Assembly (NCBI RefSeq): GCF_034262375.1
Contig: NZ_CP139558.1
Span: forward strand, 558,001 to 622,000
DNA length: 64,000 nt
DNA from: Mucilaginibacter sabulilitoris
GTDB taxonomy: Bacteria; Bacteroidota; Bacteroidia; Sphingobacteriales; Sphingobacteriaceae
Reading direction: 5' to 3'
Shown here piece by piece: positions 8,626 to 16,795 of this stretch (position 1 is its first letter; each line of letters opens with the position of its first letter). The notes beneath the pieces were generated by a model. It saw only the letters and a list, made by a program, of their open reading frames with translations. It was not told where the DNA came from and ran no database searches. A program made the position numbers and the translations under genes.

Positions 8626-8938
8626 AAGGCTCTTTTCAAAATATTTTGAACTTGCTTTCTGGATAACCGCGATGCTTTGCCTGGCTTTTACAAGCCCAAC
8701 GGCAACACCGCATTTTACGCTATGCCCATTAAAACTTATGGGCATAACCTGGTGCCCGGGCTGTGGGCTTGGGCACGCCATTATTTATTTGTTTCATGGC
8801 GATATTCGAAATTCGTTCCATGCGCACTGGCTGGGCATCCCTGCAGTGCTTATTGTTTTTCACCGCATTTATGTATTGGGGAAAGACCGTTTGGGATACG
8901 GACAGCGGTTTGAAAACACCGGTAAGCACGTCTCGTAA
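8618..8938 (+). CDS. DUF2752 family membrane protein (CPGCG motif)
   Basis: A protein of about 106 residues with the DUF2752 signature: CPLK, then TWCPGCGLGHAI, between two hydrophobic segments (LAFWITAMLCLAFT and WLGIPAVLIVFHRIYVLG). It is a small inner-membrane protein of unknown function. The cysteines of WCPGCG could bind metal or form a disulfide, which is inference only. The start is uncertain. TTG at 8618 overlaps the DUF4199 stop by 8 bases; GTG at 8582 is also open; ATG at 8669 would cut into the first membrane segment. A dispersed repeat (8959-9040) follows, then a TM2 gene. Confidence 0.78.
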   Translation: MIKRLFSKYFELAFWITAMLCLAFTSPTATPHFTLCPLKLMGITWCPGCGLGHAIIYLFHGDIRNSFHAHWLGIPAVLIVFHRIYVLGKDRLGYGQRFENTGKHVS

Positions 8939-8958
8939 AATAAATACACTTCATCATG

Positions 8959-9040
8959 TTGTCATGCTGAACGCAGTGAAGCATCTGCTTTACGACATGC
9001 ACAGTTCACGAATAGATCCTTCGTACCTCAGGATGACAAG
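8959..9040. repeat. Dispersed intergenic repeat (TGTCATGCTGA family)
   Basis: The element begins TTGTCATGCTGAACGCAGTG and ends ATCCTTCGTACCTCAGGATG, then ACA. These are the same termini, in inverted relation, as elements at 13745-13816, 20859-20930, 23616-23710 and 25468-25562. It lies in non-coding sequence between the DUF2752 and TM2 genes. Confidence 0.7.
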
Positions 9041-9224
9041 ATGTATTTGATAATAAACAACCACCTAATCCCATAAATCACAGGTCAGGCAAAATCATTT
9101 TCACCGTTAAAACTCGCCCGCTTACCGACTTGTTTTTGCCGCTAACCAATTTTGCCTGTGCCGGTTTTGCCTGGTGCTTTACCTTTATATCATAAAACAA
9201 ACGATAACCTTAAACGCTACTAAA

Positions 9225-9587
9225 ATGAACACTTACCAAAATCCATATATGATGTTTGACGGGATGACACCCGAAGAATTTTCTTTTTTGCAACAGGCCA
9301 CCGCTTCATTAACTGAAAGCCAACAGGCCTACTTTTTAAATATTTATGGTAGCAAAAGAAAAAACCCACAGGATATTATGCTGGCTACCTTGATAGGTTT
9401 CCTGGGCGTATCGGGCGTACAGCGCTTCATGACCGACCAGATTGGCATGGGCCTGCTTTATTTTTTCACAGCTGGTTTTTGTTTTATCGGTACTATTATC
9501 GACCTGATAAACTATAAAGACATCGCTACCGAGTACAATAAAAAAATGGCTTTTGAAAGCTTTAACATTGCTAAAATGAGCAACTAA
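9225..9587 (+). CDS. TM2 domain protein, diverged copy
   Basis: A 120-residue membrane protein. Residues about 1-50 are polar (MNTYQNPYMMFDGMTPEE, FLQQATASLTESQ), then two helices (LATLIGFLGVSGVQRF and MGLLYFFTAGFCFIGTIIDLI) form a TM2 hairpin. It is collinear and about 62% identical (74 of 120 residues by my count) with the protein at 51012-51374. The canonical G-x-H-R-F-x-x-G turn reads GVQRFMTDQ here, so the His and Gly are lost. The ATG at 9225 is chosen because it aligns exactly with the paralogue's MNTY start; the frame is open further upstream. A terminator follows. Confidence 0.88.
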   Translation: MNTYQNPYMMFDGMTPEEFSFLQQATASLTESQQAYFLNIYGSKRKNPQDIMLATLIGFLGVSGVQRFMTDQIGMGLLYFFTAGFCFIGTIIDLINYKDIATEYNKKMAFESFNIAKMSN

Positions 9588-9623
9588 ATTTCCCTTCGGG
9601 GAATATAGTTTCACTATATATCC

Positions 9624-9659
9624 AAAAAATCCACCTTCTGTTACGGGGTGGATTTTTTA
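9624..9659 (+). terminator. Rho-independent terminator after the TM2 gene
   Basis: Stem AATCCACC / GGTGGATT with an A-run on the left and TTTTTT on the right, 37 bases after the stop codon. The symmetry would allow it to act in both directions. Confidence 0.8.
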
Positions 9660-9688
9660 TGATATTCACTTTGGCCATCCATAAATAT

Positions 9689-9784
9689 GTCATTGCGAGG
9701 AACGAAGCAATCTCATCATACTGGCACCATCACCGAGGTCCGTTACCTGTCCTCTGAGATTGCCACGCTGCGCTCGAATGACAT
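9689..9784. repeat. Dispersed intergenic repeat (CATTGCGAGGAACGAAG family)
   Basis: Arms GTCATTGCGAGGAACGAAGC (9689-9708, continuing AATCTC) and GAGATTGCCACGCTGCGCTC (9756-9775, continuing GAATGAC) are imperfect reverse complements. The middle is not conserved in symmetry. It lies between the TM2 terminator and the end of the M28 peptidase gene. Confidence 0.65.
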
Positions 9785-9809
9785 GGTATTATGTTGGTTT
9801 GATAAAATT

Positions 9810-11465
9810 CTATTTCCCTATTGATTTGTCCCTTACCGCTTTAAATTCCGAGCCGGTTTTCCAGCCAGGGAAGGTGGTTTCGTTACTAAGTTTTGTGCCT
9901 ACACGGTAAAGTATGTCGGCTATCTGGGCCATGCCCGTGGCATCCATGCTGTCGCTATAATTATCGGCTGCCTGGTGATAACGGTTATCGCCATATTCTT
10001 TTTGCTGGGCTTCACCGTATTTATCGTCATGGATTTTGCTTACGCTGCCATTATTAATATCAAGCGCCGGCACACCCTGCTTGGCAAAGTTAAAATGATC
10101 TGAGCGGTAATAGCTACCCGATCCGGGGTGGCGGTCGCCTACGGTAGTAAGCCCGTCTTGTTTGGCTATATCGGCAACATAATCTTCCAGATCATTCTGG
10201 CCTTTGCCAGTAATGGCAATATCTTTTGTTTCGCCATAATCACCCAACGCGTCCATATTCAGGTCGGCAATGGTTTTGTTCAGCGGATAAATAGGGTGTG
10301 TGGCATAATACTCCGATCCTAACAAGCCTTGTTCCTCCGCGGTTACGGCCAAAAATACTACAGAACGCTTAGGTTTTTCTTTAGCCTGCTGAAATGCTTT
10401 AGCTACGCTGATGATGGCCGCAACGCCGCTGGCATTATCAACCGCACCGTTGTAAATGCTGTCGCCTTTGGCATCAGGCTTGCCTATACCCAAATGGTCC
10501 CAGTGCGCGGTGTACAAAATGTATTCACCAGGCTGTGAACTACCCTTTAAAGTGCCAATTACGTTGTGCGAGGTAGAGTATTTGAGCTTGTTGGTTAAGG
10601 TTAAAGAAACATCCATATTCAGCGAAATGGCTTTGAAATCTTTTTTGCGGGCAATAGCGCGGATATCGCCGGTAATACCTGCTCCTGCCAGTAGTTTTTG
10701 AGCTGCAGATTCTGTCATCCAGCCCTCTACCTTACAGCGCGACAGGTGTTTGTCTTTTTGTGTGAGGTACAGCTTAGCTCCCGAAAAGCTGTTGGTCACC
10801 ACCTTCCAGTCATAGCTGGCGGGTTCGGTTTGGTGTACAATGATCACTCCCGCAGCACCCTGGCGCGCGGCCTCCTCGTATTTATAGGTCCAGCGGCCAT
10901 AATAGGTCATGGTATCGCCCTTGAAAAAAGTAGGGTCGCCATTTTTAAAGCCTGGATCGTTCACCAATACAATTACGGTTTTGCCTTTTACATCAAGTCC
11001 GGCATAATCGTTCCAATGATATTCGGGAGCTACAACACCATAACCCGCGAAAATAAGCGGCGATTTTTTGAGTTCTACGGAAGGCAGTTCTTGACGTGTG
11101 GAGGCCACAAAATCTGTCATGGCATGCAGGTTCAGGGGAGCCTTGCCACCGCTAACCTCCATCGTTTCGGATGATGTGCTGGTAACCTCCACCATAGGCA
11201 CATCCTGAAAATAGCTGCCGTTATTGCCCGGTTCCAGGCCGGCCTTTTTAAATTCAGACGCAATGTAAGCGGTGGCTTTTGTTTCACCAGCGGTAAAAGG
11301 CTTGCGGCCCATCATCGAGTCGTTGGCCAACACCGCGATATGCGATTTGATCTCATCGACAGAGATGGCTTTTTCGGCTCCGGTGCTTTCTTTTTTATCT
11401 TGACTGCACCCGGCTAATAAGGCAATGCCTGCGAATGCCAATAAGTAGTTGTATTTGTTATTCAT
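9810..11465 (-). CDS. M28 family metallopeptidase lipoprotein with PA domain
   Basis: A 551-residue exported aminopeptidase-like enzyme. The N-terminus is a lipoprotein signal (LLAFAGIALLAGC, Cys20). A protease-associated domain lies at about residues 130-270 (FAGYGVVAPEYHWNDYAG). The M28 catalytic part follows, with the two-zinc ligands in HWDHLG (about 320), VDNASG (about 342), AEEQG with the catalytic Glu (about 375), DMDALGD (about 402) and a final His in SDHFNFAKQG. It probably trims peptides in the periplasm or at the outer membrane. It has its own promoter, and an intergenic repeat separates it from serS upstream. Confidence 0.93.
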   Translation of the reverse strand: MNNKYNYLLAFAGIALLAGCSQDKKESTGAEKAISVDEIKSHIAVLANDSMMGRKPFTAGETKATAYIASEFKKAGLEPGNNGSYFQDVPMVEVTSTSSETMEVSGGKAPLNLHAMTDFVASTRQELPSVELKKSPLIFAGYGVVAPEYHWNDYAGLDVKGKTVIVLVNDPGFKNGDPTFFKGDTMTYYGRWTYKYEEAARQGAAGVIIVHQTEPASYDWKVVTNSFSGAKLYLTQKDKHLSRCKVEGWMTESAAQKLLAGAGITGDIRAIARKKDFKAISLNMDVSLTLTNKLKYSTSHNVIGTLKGSSQPGEYILYTAHWDHLGIGKPDAKGDSIYNGAVDNASGVAAIISVAKAFQQAKEKPKRSVVFLAVTAEEQGLLGSEYYATHPIYPLNKTIADLNMDALGDYGETKDIAITGKGQNDLEDYVADIAKQDGLTTVGDRHPGSGSYYRSDHFNFAKQGVPALDINNGSVSKIHDDKYGEAQQKEYGDNRYHQAADNYSDSMDATGMAQIADILYRVGTKLSNETTFPGWKTGSEFKAVRDKSIGK

Positions 11466-11483
11466 AAATATGATGCTTTATAC

Positions 11484-11514
11484 CAAATGTACTTAAAGGG
11501 AAGGGGTAATACAA
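11484..11514 (-). promoter_or_regulatory. Bacteroidota-type promoter of the M28 peptidase gene
   Basis: On the minus strand, TTG (11512-11514) and TACATTTG (11484-11491) are 20 bases apart, matching the -33/-7 consensus. The ATG is 18 bases downstream. Confidence 0.65.
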
Positions 11515-11518
11515 GGAA

Positions 11519-11600
11519 CCCCCTCTAAATCTCCCCAGGGAGGGGAGGCTTTAAGAAATGTTTTAAAGCCCTCCTTTCCGAGAGGGTTGGGTGGGGTTAA
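11519..11600. repeat. Dispersed repeat, GGAGAGGG family, copy 1
   Basis: The sequence CTCTAAATCTCCCC...TTAAAGCCCTC...GAGAGGGTTGGGTGGGGTTA is clearly related to 16575-16661, with the same order and ends. The inner arms form hairpins. Its right edge overlaps the stop codon of serS (TTAATC on the plus strand). Confidence 0.75.
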
Positions 11601-12868
11601 TCAATCCACTCAAATTTGGTATAAGGCACAAGTACCTCAGGTATTTTGATACCTTTTTCGGTTTGGTTGTTTTCCAGCAAAGTGGCTACAATACGGGGCA
11701 GGGCCAGGGCGCTGCCATTGAGGGTGTGGGCCAGTTGTGTTTTACCTTCGGCATTTCGGAAACGCAGTTTCAGGCGGTTACTCTGAAAGGTTTCAAAGTT
11801 TGATACCGATGATACTTCCAGCCAGCGTTGCTGTGCAGCGCTCCAGGTTTCCATGTCGTAAGTTAGGGCAGAGCCAAAACCCATGTCGCCGCCACACAGG
11901 CGTAGTACACGGTATGGCAAACCTAATTTCTGCAGCAGGCCTTGTACATGTGCGCTCATCTGTTCCAATGTCTCGTATGATTTATCGGGATGTACTACCT
12001 GTACAATCTCTACTTTGTCAAACTGGTGCAAACGGTTCAGGCCGCGTACATGGGCACCGTAAGAACCCGCCTCACGGCGGAAGCAAGGGGTATGACCGCA
12101 GTTTTTTACCGGTAACTCATCTGCTTTCAGTATCACGTCACGGTACAGGTTGGTAATGGGCACCTCGGCGGTTGGTATCAGATATAAATTATCCAGGCCA
12201 ACAAAGTACATCTGTCCTTCTTTATCGGGCAATTGTGAGGTGCCAAAGCCTGACGCTTCGTTCACCATTAGGGGTACACTTACTTCACTGTATCCTGCTT
12301 TTTCGGCTTCGTCAATAAAATAATTGATAAGGGCACGCTGTAATTTGGCCCCTTTGTTTTTATATACAGGGAAGCCGGCCCCGGTTATTTTAACACCCAG
12401 CTCAAAGTCGATGAGGTTGTATTTCGCCGCAAGTTCCCAGTGGGCCAGGGCTGTGGCCGGCAGATCGGGCCTGGCGCCATTCTCCAGCACTACTTCATTG
12501 TCCTCGGGGGTTAACCCTTTGGGTACAGAGCTATGCGGCAGATTGGGCAGCAAAACAAGCTTTTGATATAATTCTTCTTCTGTAAATGCTAATTGTTCGC
12601 TAAGCTTTTTAATATCTTCTTTCCATGCACCGGTTTTGGCTTTGATAACTTCAGCCTCGTCCTTTTTACCGGCACGCATCAGATCGCCGATTTGTTTGGC
12701 TGCAGCGTTGGCCTCGGCCGAAACGTTATCCATGCTGGTTTGAGTCTGACGGCGTTTGTCATCTAATTGAATAATTTCATCAACCAGTTCGGTCTGTTTA
12801 AAATTTTTTACAGCCAAACGTTCTAAAACCTGTTCACGGTTATCGCGGATATAACTAACTTGCAGCAT
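11597..12868 (-). CDS. serS: Seryl-tRNA synthetase
   Basis: Class II aminoacyl-tRNA synthetase charging tRNA-Ser (and tRNA-Sec where present). The N-terminal antiparallel coiled coil that grips the tRNA long arm covers about residues 1-110. Motif 2 is visible as CFRREAGSYG (about 263-272) and motif 3 as LNGSALALPRIVATLLENNQ (about 384-403). The length of 423 residues is typical. The ATG at 12868 is preceded by an exact -7 box. The final codons run into an intergenic repeat, which supplies the context of the stop codon. Confidence 0.97.
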   Translation of the reverse strand: MLQVSYIRDNREQVLERLAVKNFKQTELVDEIIQLDDKRRQTQTSMDNVSAEANAAAKQIGDLMRAGKKDEAEVIKAKTGAWKEDIKKLSEQLAFTEEELYQKLVLLPNLPHSSVPKGLTPEDNEVVLENGARPDLPATALAHWELAAKYNLIDFELGVKITGAGFPVYKNKGAKLQRALINYFIDEAEKAGYSEVSVPLMVNEASGFGTSQLPDKEGQMYFVGLDNLYLIPTAEVPITNLYRDVILKADELPVKNCGHTPCFRREAGSYGAHVRGLNRLHQFDKVEIVQVVHPDKSYETLEQMSAHVQGLLQKLGLPYRVLRLCGGDMGFGSALTYDMETWSAAQQRWLEVSSVSNFETFQSNRLKLRFRNAEGKTQLAHTLNGSALALPRIVATLLENNQTEKGIKIPEVLVPYTKFEWID

Positions 12869-12884
12869 TATTTAAAATTTTAGG

Positions 12885-12892
12885 CAAAGATA
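12885..12892 (-). promoter_or_regulatory. -7 promoter box of serS
   Basis: TATCTTTG on the minus strand, an exact TAnnTTTG match, 16 bases upstream of the serS ATG. Confidence 0.55.
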
Positions 12893-12905
12893 TAACGAGT
12901 TGGCA

Positions 12906-13017
12906 GTTTAGAGTAGTGAGTAATGAGTTTTTTGTAAATAGTACCAATCATATAGTTGTATTTACAGAGAATTTATACAGGAACTACTCATAACTCATAA
13001 CTCATAACCCGAAACTG
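12906..13017. repeat. Intergenic inverted repeat, ACTCAT-rich family
   Basis: Left arm (12906-12927, TAGAGTAGTGAGTAATGAG) and right arm (12984-13003, CTACTCATAACTCATAACTC) are imperfect reverse complements flanking a 55-base middle. It fills the gap between the divergent serS and rsmI genes and resembles 1250-1330. Confidence 0.6.
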
Positions 13018-13018
13018 A

Positions 13019-13732
13019 ATGCCCGGCAAATTATATTTAGTACCCACACCAATAGGCAACCTGGAAGACATCACCTTCAGGGCCATTCGTGTTTTAAAGG
13101 AGGCCGACCTTATCCTGGCCGAAGACACCCGGACATCGGCCCCGTTGCTGAAACATTTCGACATACATCAAAAGGTATTTTCGCATCACCAGCATAATGA
13201 GCACCAGTCATCAAACGAGATTGTTAAATTTTTGCTGGAGGGAAAAAATATCGCCCTCATATCCGACGCCGGTACACCTGCCATATCCGATCCAGGTTTT
13301 TACCTGGTACGTGAGGCCTTAAAATTTAATATCGCGGTTGAATGCCTGCCCGGCGCCACTGCCTTTGTGCCGGCGCTCGTAAACTCCGGCTTCCCTACAG
13401 ATAGGTTTTGTTTTGAAGGGTTTTTGCCGCTAAAAAAAGGACGCCAAACCCGCTATAAGTTTTTAGCAGAAGAGGAGCGCACTATTATCCTGTATGAGTC
13501 GCCACACCGCCTATTGAAAACACTGGATGAAATGGCCACCTATTTTGGGGCCGACAGGCAGTTATCGGTATCGCGCGAGCTTACCAAGATGTTTGAAGAA
13601 ACAGTTCGCGGTACGGTAGCGGAAATAAAGCTTTATTTTGAAACCCACCCGGTAAAAGGTGAATTTGTTATTTGTGTGGCAGGAGCCGAGGTCAAAACAT
13701 CAAAGAATAAATATAAAGACGACGACGAATAA
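13019..13732 (+). CDS. rsmI: 16S rRNA (cytidine(1402)-2'-O)-methyltransferase
   Basis: SAM-dependent enzyme that methylates the 2'-OH of C1402 in the decoding centre of 16S rRNA. It begins with the family signature LYLVPTPIGNLEDITFRA (residues 4-21), followed by AEDTRTSAPLLKHF and the SAM-binding segment ALISDAGTPAISDPGF. It is a tetrapyrrole-methylase fold enzyme of 237 residues, slightly shorter than E. coli RsmI. The C-terminus is lysine- and aspartate-rich. It is followed after about 100 bases, containing a dispersed repeat, by lnt on the same strand. Confidence 0.95.
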   Translation: MPGKLYLVPTPIGNLEDITFRAIRVLKEADLILAEDTRTSAPLLKHFDIHQKVFSHHQHNEHQSSNEIVKFLLEGKNIALISDAGTPAISDPGFYLVREALKFNIAVECLPGATAFVPALVNSGFPTDRFCFEGFLPLKKGRQTRYKFLAEEERTIILYESPHRLLKTLDEMATYFGADRQLSVSRELTKMFEETVRGTVAEIKLYFETHPVKGEFVICVAGAEVKTSKNKYKDDDE

Positions 13733-13744
13733 AAGTTAACGGCC

Positions 13745-13816
13745 TGTCATGGGTAGCTTGTCGAAGGACGAGCGCAGAGGCCCTGCCCACCATGCTTCGA
13801 CAAGCTCAGCATGACA
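13745..13816. repeat. Dispersed intergenic repeat (TGTCATGCTGA family, reverse copy)
   Basis: A perfect 12-bp inverted pair, AGCTTGTCGAAG and CTTCGACAAGCT, sits inside TGTCAT...ATGACA ends. Read in reverse it aligns through its whole length with 20859-20930, including the middle GCATGGTGGG...GGCCTCT. Confidence 0.75.
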
Positions 13817-13835
13817 CCGTCAAGAAAAAATATAA

Positions 13836-15458
13836 ATGAAAAAAAACCTTCCTTTAGCCATACTTTCCGGTTTATTATTGTGGATAGCGTGGCCGCCTAC
13901 GCCTTATACTACTTTCCTGCTGTTTATTGGCTTTGTTCCAATGCTTTTGGCAATGGAAAACATTATCCAGTCTACATCAGCAAAAAAAGGACGACAGATA
14001 TTCAACACCACTTTTATTGGCTTTTTTATATGGAATGTGGGTTCTGTTTACTGGGTATATAACGCGCTGAAACAAGTTGGCGATCTGGTGGCTATCCCAA
14101 TTACACTGATCCCGTATTCGCTTGGCCCGCTGCTTATGGCCACGGCGTGCTGGCTTTATTATCGTTTAAGGTTGATGACCGGCCGTGGATGGGGTTTGGC
14201 AGGCTTGGTTTGTTTTTGGATTGGCTATGAGTACCTGCACCAAAGCTGGGACCTGAATTTCCCGTGGATGACCTTAGGTAATGGTTTTGCTACAACGCAC
14301 CAGTGGATACAATGGTATGAATATACAGGCGTTTACGGAGGCACCATCTGGGTATGGGGATTAAATATACTGGCGTTTTTAATTTATGCAGGACTGCGCG
14401 AAGCGCAGCCTAAAAAGGTAAGATTAAAATTGATTACCGCGTTTGTTTTGCTGCTGGTGCTGCCGCTTAGCTTTTCATTGTTCACCTACTATAACTATAC
14501 CGAGCAAAAAAATCCTTCGAATGTTATTGCTGTTCAGCCTAATATTGATCCTTATGAAAAGGAGGGGAGCATACCTGTAAATCAGCAGCTGGATATCATG
14601 ATCAATCTCTCAAAGCGTGTTGCCCAGCCAAATACAGAGTTCTTTTTATGGCCGGAAACCGCGATTCCGGACTATATAAATGAAGACGACATTAACGCTA
14701 ATCAATACTTTAAACAGGCGCAACATTTTTTACGTAGTTACAAAAACAGCACGTTAATTACGGGAGGTGAAACATACAGGTTTTATAACTCAAGAGCTAC
14801 CTCCACGGCGAGCCCTACAGAACAACCTGGGATATTTGCCGATAACTTTAGTTCGGCATTAGGTATTGAAAATAGCGGTAAAGTACAGATATATCATAAA
14901 TCGCGTTTGGTCCCGGGTGCTGAGTCATTACCGTTTGGTAATGCGTTATCGTTTTTAAAACCTGTTTTTGAACATTTAGGCGGCGCTACTGGCGCTTATG
15001 GCAGCCAGCCCGATGTCGGTGTGTTTTATTCGCAGAGTGGTATTGGCGCCGATCCGGTGATCTGTTTTGAATCTATATGGGGCGCATATGTGGCACGGTC
15101 CGTAAAAAAAGGAGCGCAATTTATAGCAGTTATTACTAATGATGGCTGGTGGGAAAACACCTCAGGAAAAGACCAACATTTGGATTATGCTAAATTGCGG
15201 GCCATTGAAACCCGGCGATGGGTTGCCCGTTCGGCCAATACCGGAATATCGGCCTTTATAAACCAGCGCGGCGATGTGGTACAGCAAACCAAGTGGTGGA
15301 CGCAAGATGTTATAAAACAGGATATTAACCTTAATTCAGATATTACTTTCTATGTAGAACATGGCGATTACCTGCCTGAAGCAGGTAGTATACTGGCCGT
15401 TTTGCTAATTGGGTTTGTTATTGTTGGGCCGAGATTTAAGAAGCGTAGCGTTGCGTGA
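13836..15458 (+). CDS. lnt: Apolipoprotein N-acyltransferase
   Basis: Inner-membrane enzyme adding the third acyl chain to lipoproteins. The N-terminal half holds about six membrane helices (residues about 5-215). The periplasmic nitrilase-like domain shows the catalytic triad in its usual contexts: Glu in WPETAIPD (about 273), Lys in KSRLVPGAE (about 355) and Cys in CFESIWG (about 410). A last helix is near the C-terminus (SILAVLLIGFVIVGP). The length of 540 residues fits Bacteroidota Lnt. The start at 13836 lies directly after the repeat; a second reading frame at 13811 is not coding. Confidence 0.95.
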   Translation: MKKNLPLAILSGLLLWIAWPPTPYTTFLLFIGFVPMLLAMENIIQSTSAKKGRQIFNTTFIGFFIWNVGSVYWVYNALKQVGDLVAIPITLIPYSLGPLLMATACWLYYRLRLMTGRGWGLAGLVCFWIGYEYLHQSWDLNFPWMTLGNGFATTHQWIQWYEYTGVYGGTIWVWGLNILAFLIYAGLREAQPKKVRLKLITAFVLLLVLPLSFSLFTYYNYTEQKNPSNVIAVQPNIDPYEKEGSIPVNQQLDIMINLSKRVAQPNTEFFLWPETAIPDYINEDDINANQYFKQAQHFLRSYKNSTLITGGETYRFYNSRATSTASPTEQPGIFADNFSSALGIENSGKVQIYHKSRLVPGAESLPFGNALSFLKPVFEHLGGATGAYGSQPDVGVFYSQSGIGADPVICFESIWGAYVARSVKKGAQFIAVITNDGWWENTSGKDQHLDYAKLRAIETRRWVARSANTGISAFINQRGDVVQQTKWWTQDVIKQDINLNSDITFYVEHGDYLPEAGSILAVLLIGFVIVGPRFKKRSVA

Positions 15459-15482
15459 TTTCTATTGTCTTCAATCTCAATT

Positions 15483-15519
15483 TGTTATGCTGACGCAGTG
15501 AAACAGGCGCAGAATAACA
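15483..15519. repeat. Short remnant of the TGTCATGCTGA repeat family
   Basis: TTGTTATGCTGACGCAGTGA resembles the left end of the repeat at 8959-9040, and ATAACA closes it in inverted orientation. It is only a fragment, lying between the convergent lnt and protease genes. Confidence 0.4.
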
Positions 15520-15556
15520 ACTAAGATGGTTAGCCTTCTCTTTATAAACAGGGTTC

Positions 15557-16414
15557 CTACTGCTCTTTCTCAAAAGTATCGCCCTGCTTGATATCCCCGG
15601 TTTCGTAGCCTTTTTTAAACCAGTACATGCGCTGGGCGCTGGTGCCGTGGGTAAAGCTGTCGGGCTCAACGTGGCCCTGGGATTGTTGTTGCAGGCGGTC
15701 GTCGCCAATGGCGTTTGCAGCGTTCAGGGCCTCTTCAATGTCGCCAGGATTGAGTACGTTTTTAAGACTTTGCTCATAGTGCGCCCATACGCCGGCATAA
15801 AAATCGGCCTGTAATTCCAGTTTTACTGATAATTTGTTGTATTCCGTTTCGCTTAAATTGTTGCGGTCCTCATCCATGCGGGCGGTTACGCCGAATAAAT
15901 TTTGTACATGGTGCCCAACTTCATGCGCTATCACGTATGCCTGGGCAAAGTCGCCGGCAGCGCCGAAACGGTTCTTTAATTCGTCATAAAAGGAAAGATC
16001 AATATATACTTTGGCATCCTCCGGACAATAAAACGGCCCCGTAGCCGAACTGGCAAACCCGCACCCCGACTGCTGCGTTTTGGTAAACAGCACCAGTTTA
16101 GGCTTCTGATAGGTTTTACCCATATCGCTAAAAATTTTGGTCCATATATCCTCAGTATCGGCCAGCACCACCCGTACAAATTTCTTTTGATTGTCTTCGG
16201 GCGCATTGGGGTTATTGGCGCTCTGTTCGGTTTGCGGCTGATTATTGGTTGTTACCCGGTTAAGCAACTGCGAGGTATCAATCCCCGTAAAATAATAAAT
16301 AGCCAGCGCTATGATACCCACAACGCCACCACCCACAGCAAAGCGGCCACCGCCGCCACCACCACCGCGATTATCTTCTACATTATCGCTTTCGCGTCTG
16401 CCAAACCATTGCAT
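15557..16414 (-). CDS. Neutral zinc metallopeptidase, YpfJ family
   Basis: A 285-residue membrane-anchored protein of the YpfJ/KPN_00928 'putative neutral zinc metallopeptidase' family. The N-terminus MQWFGRRESDNVEDNRGGGGGGG is followed by one membrane segment (VVGIIALAIYYFTGI, about 31-47). The zinc-binding HEVGHHVQ lies at about residues 163-170. Downstream comes the family segment ELQADFYAGVWAH with the third ligand, and SFTHGTSAQRMYWFKKG near the end. The polyglycine N-terminus is typical of the family. The natural substrate is unknown. It is monocistronic and convergent with lnt. Confidence 0.92.
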   Translation of the reverse strand: MQWFGRRESDNVEDNRGGGGGGGRFAVGGGVVGIIALAIYYFTGIDTSQLLNRVTTNNQPQTEQSANNPNAPEDNQKKFVRVVLADTEDIWTKIFSDMGKTYQKPKLVLFTKTQQSGCGFASSATGPFYCPEDAKVYIDLSFYDELKNRFGAAGDFAQAYVIAHEVGHHVQNLFGVTARMDEDRNNLSETEYNKLSVKLELQADFYAGVWAHYEQSLKNVLNPGDIEEALNAANAIGDDRLQQQSQGHVEPDSFTHGTSAQRMYWFKKGYETGDIKQGDTFEKEQ

Positions 16415-16795
16415 ATTGTTGTGATTAAGTTTTACCTGCTCCCAAAGAGAATCCTATACAAGATACGGATTATCAGAATTATTGTTTGTGATTCTTTCAA
16501 TTCGTATAGACTCACCCGACCATCGCTGCGCTTGGTCACCCTCTCGACACCTGCGGTGCAAAGAGGGTTAGAAACCCACTCTAAATCTCCCCCAAAAGGG
16601 GGAGACTTTAAAATGCTCTTCTAAAGCCCTCTCCTTTGGAGAGGGTTGGGTGAGGTTAATCTACCAGTTTAGTAGATTATTTTTTATATCTTAGTGATTA
16701 TTATGCAAACACGTAGGGGTAAATCTTTAATCTGTTGTAATAGCTGTATATAAAAAGATAATACAGTTGTTCACCGCTATTAAAAATTTACCATC
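16415..16795. other. Intergenic region, 381 bases
   Basis: No gene seen. It holds small hairpins (GACCATCGCTGCGCTTGGTC at 16518-16537; CCCTCT...AGAGGG at 16541-16566) and then a GGAGAGGG-family repeat (16575-16661). The rest is A+T-rich leader of the next operon. Confidence 0.6.
16575..16661. repeat. Dispersed repeat, GGAGAGGG family, copy 2
   Basis: It has the same layout as 11519-11600: CACTCTAAATCTCCCCC...GGGGGAGA, TTTAAA, CTAAAGCCCTCTCC, GGAGAGGGTTGGGTGAGGTT, then AATC. Two internal hairpins are possible. Confidence 0.75.

Noticed and set aside
8763..9050. 95-codon plus-strand frame overlapping DUF2752 and a repeat
   Set aside because: The second half is translated repeat sequence, and the first half is another frame of the DUF2752 gene.
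13811..14062. Plus-strand frame starting MTPSRKNINEKK
   Set aside because: It begins inside a dispersed repeat and overlaps lnt in another frame; lnt explains the region.
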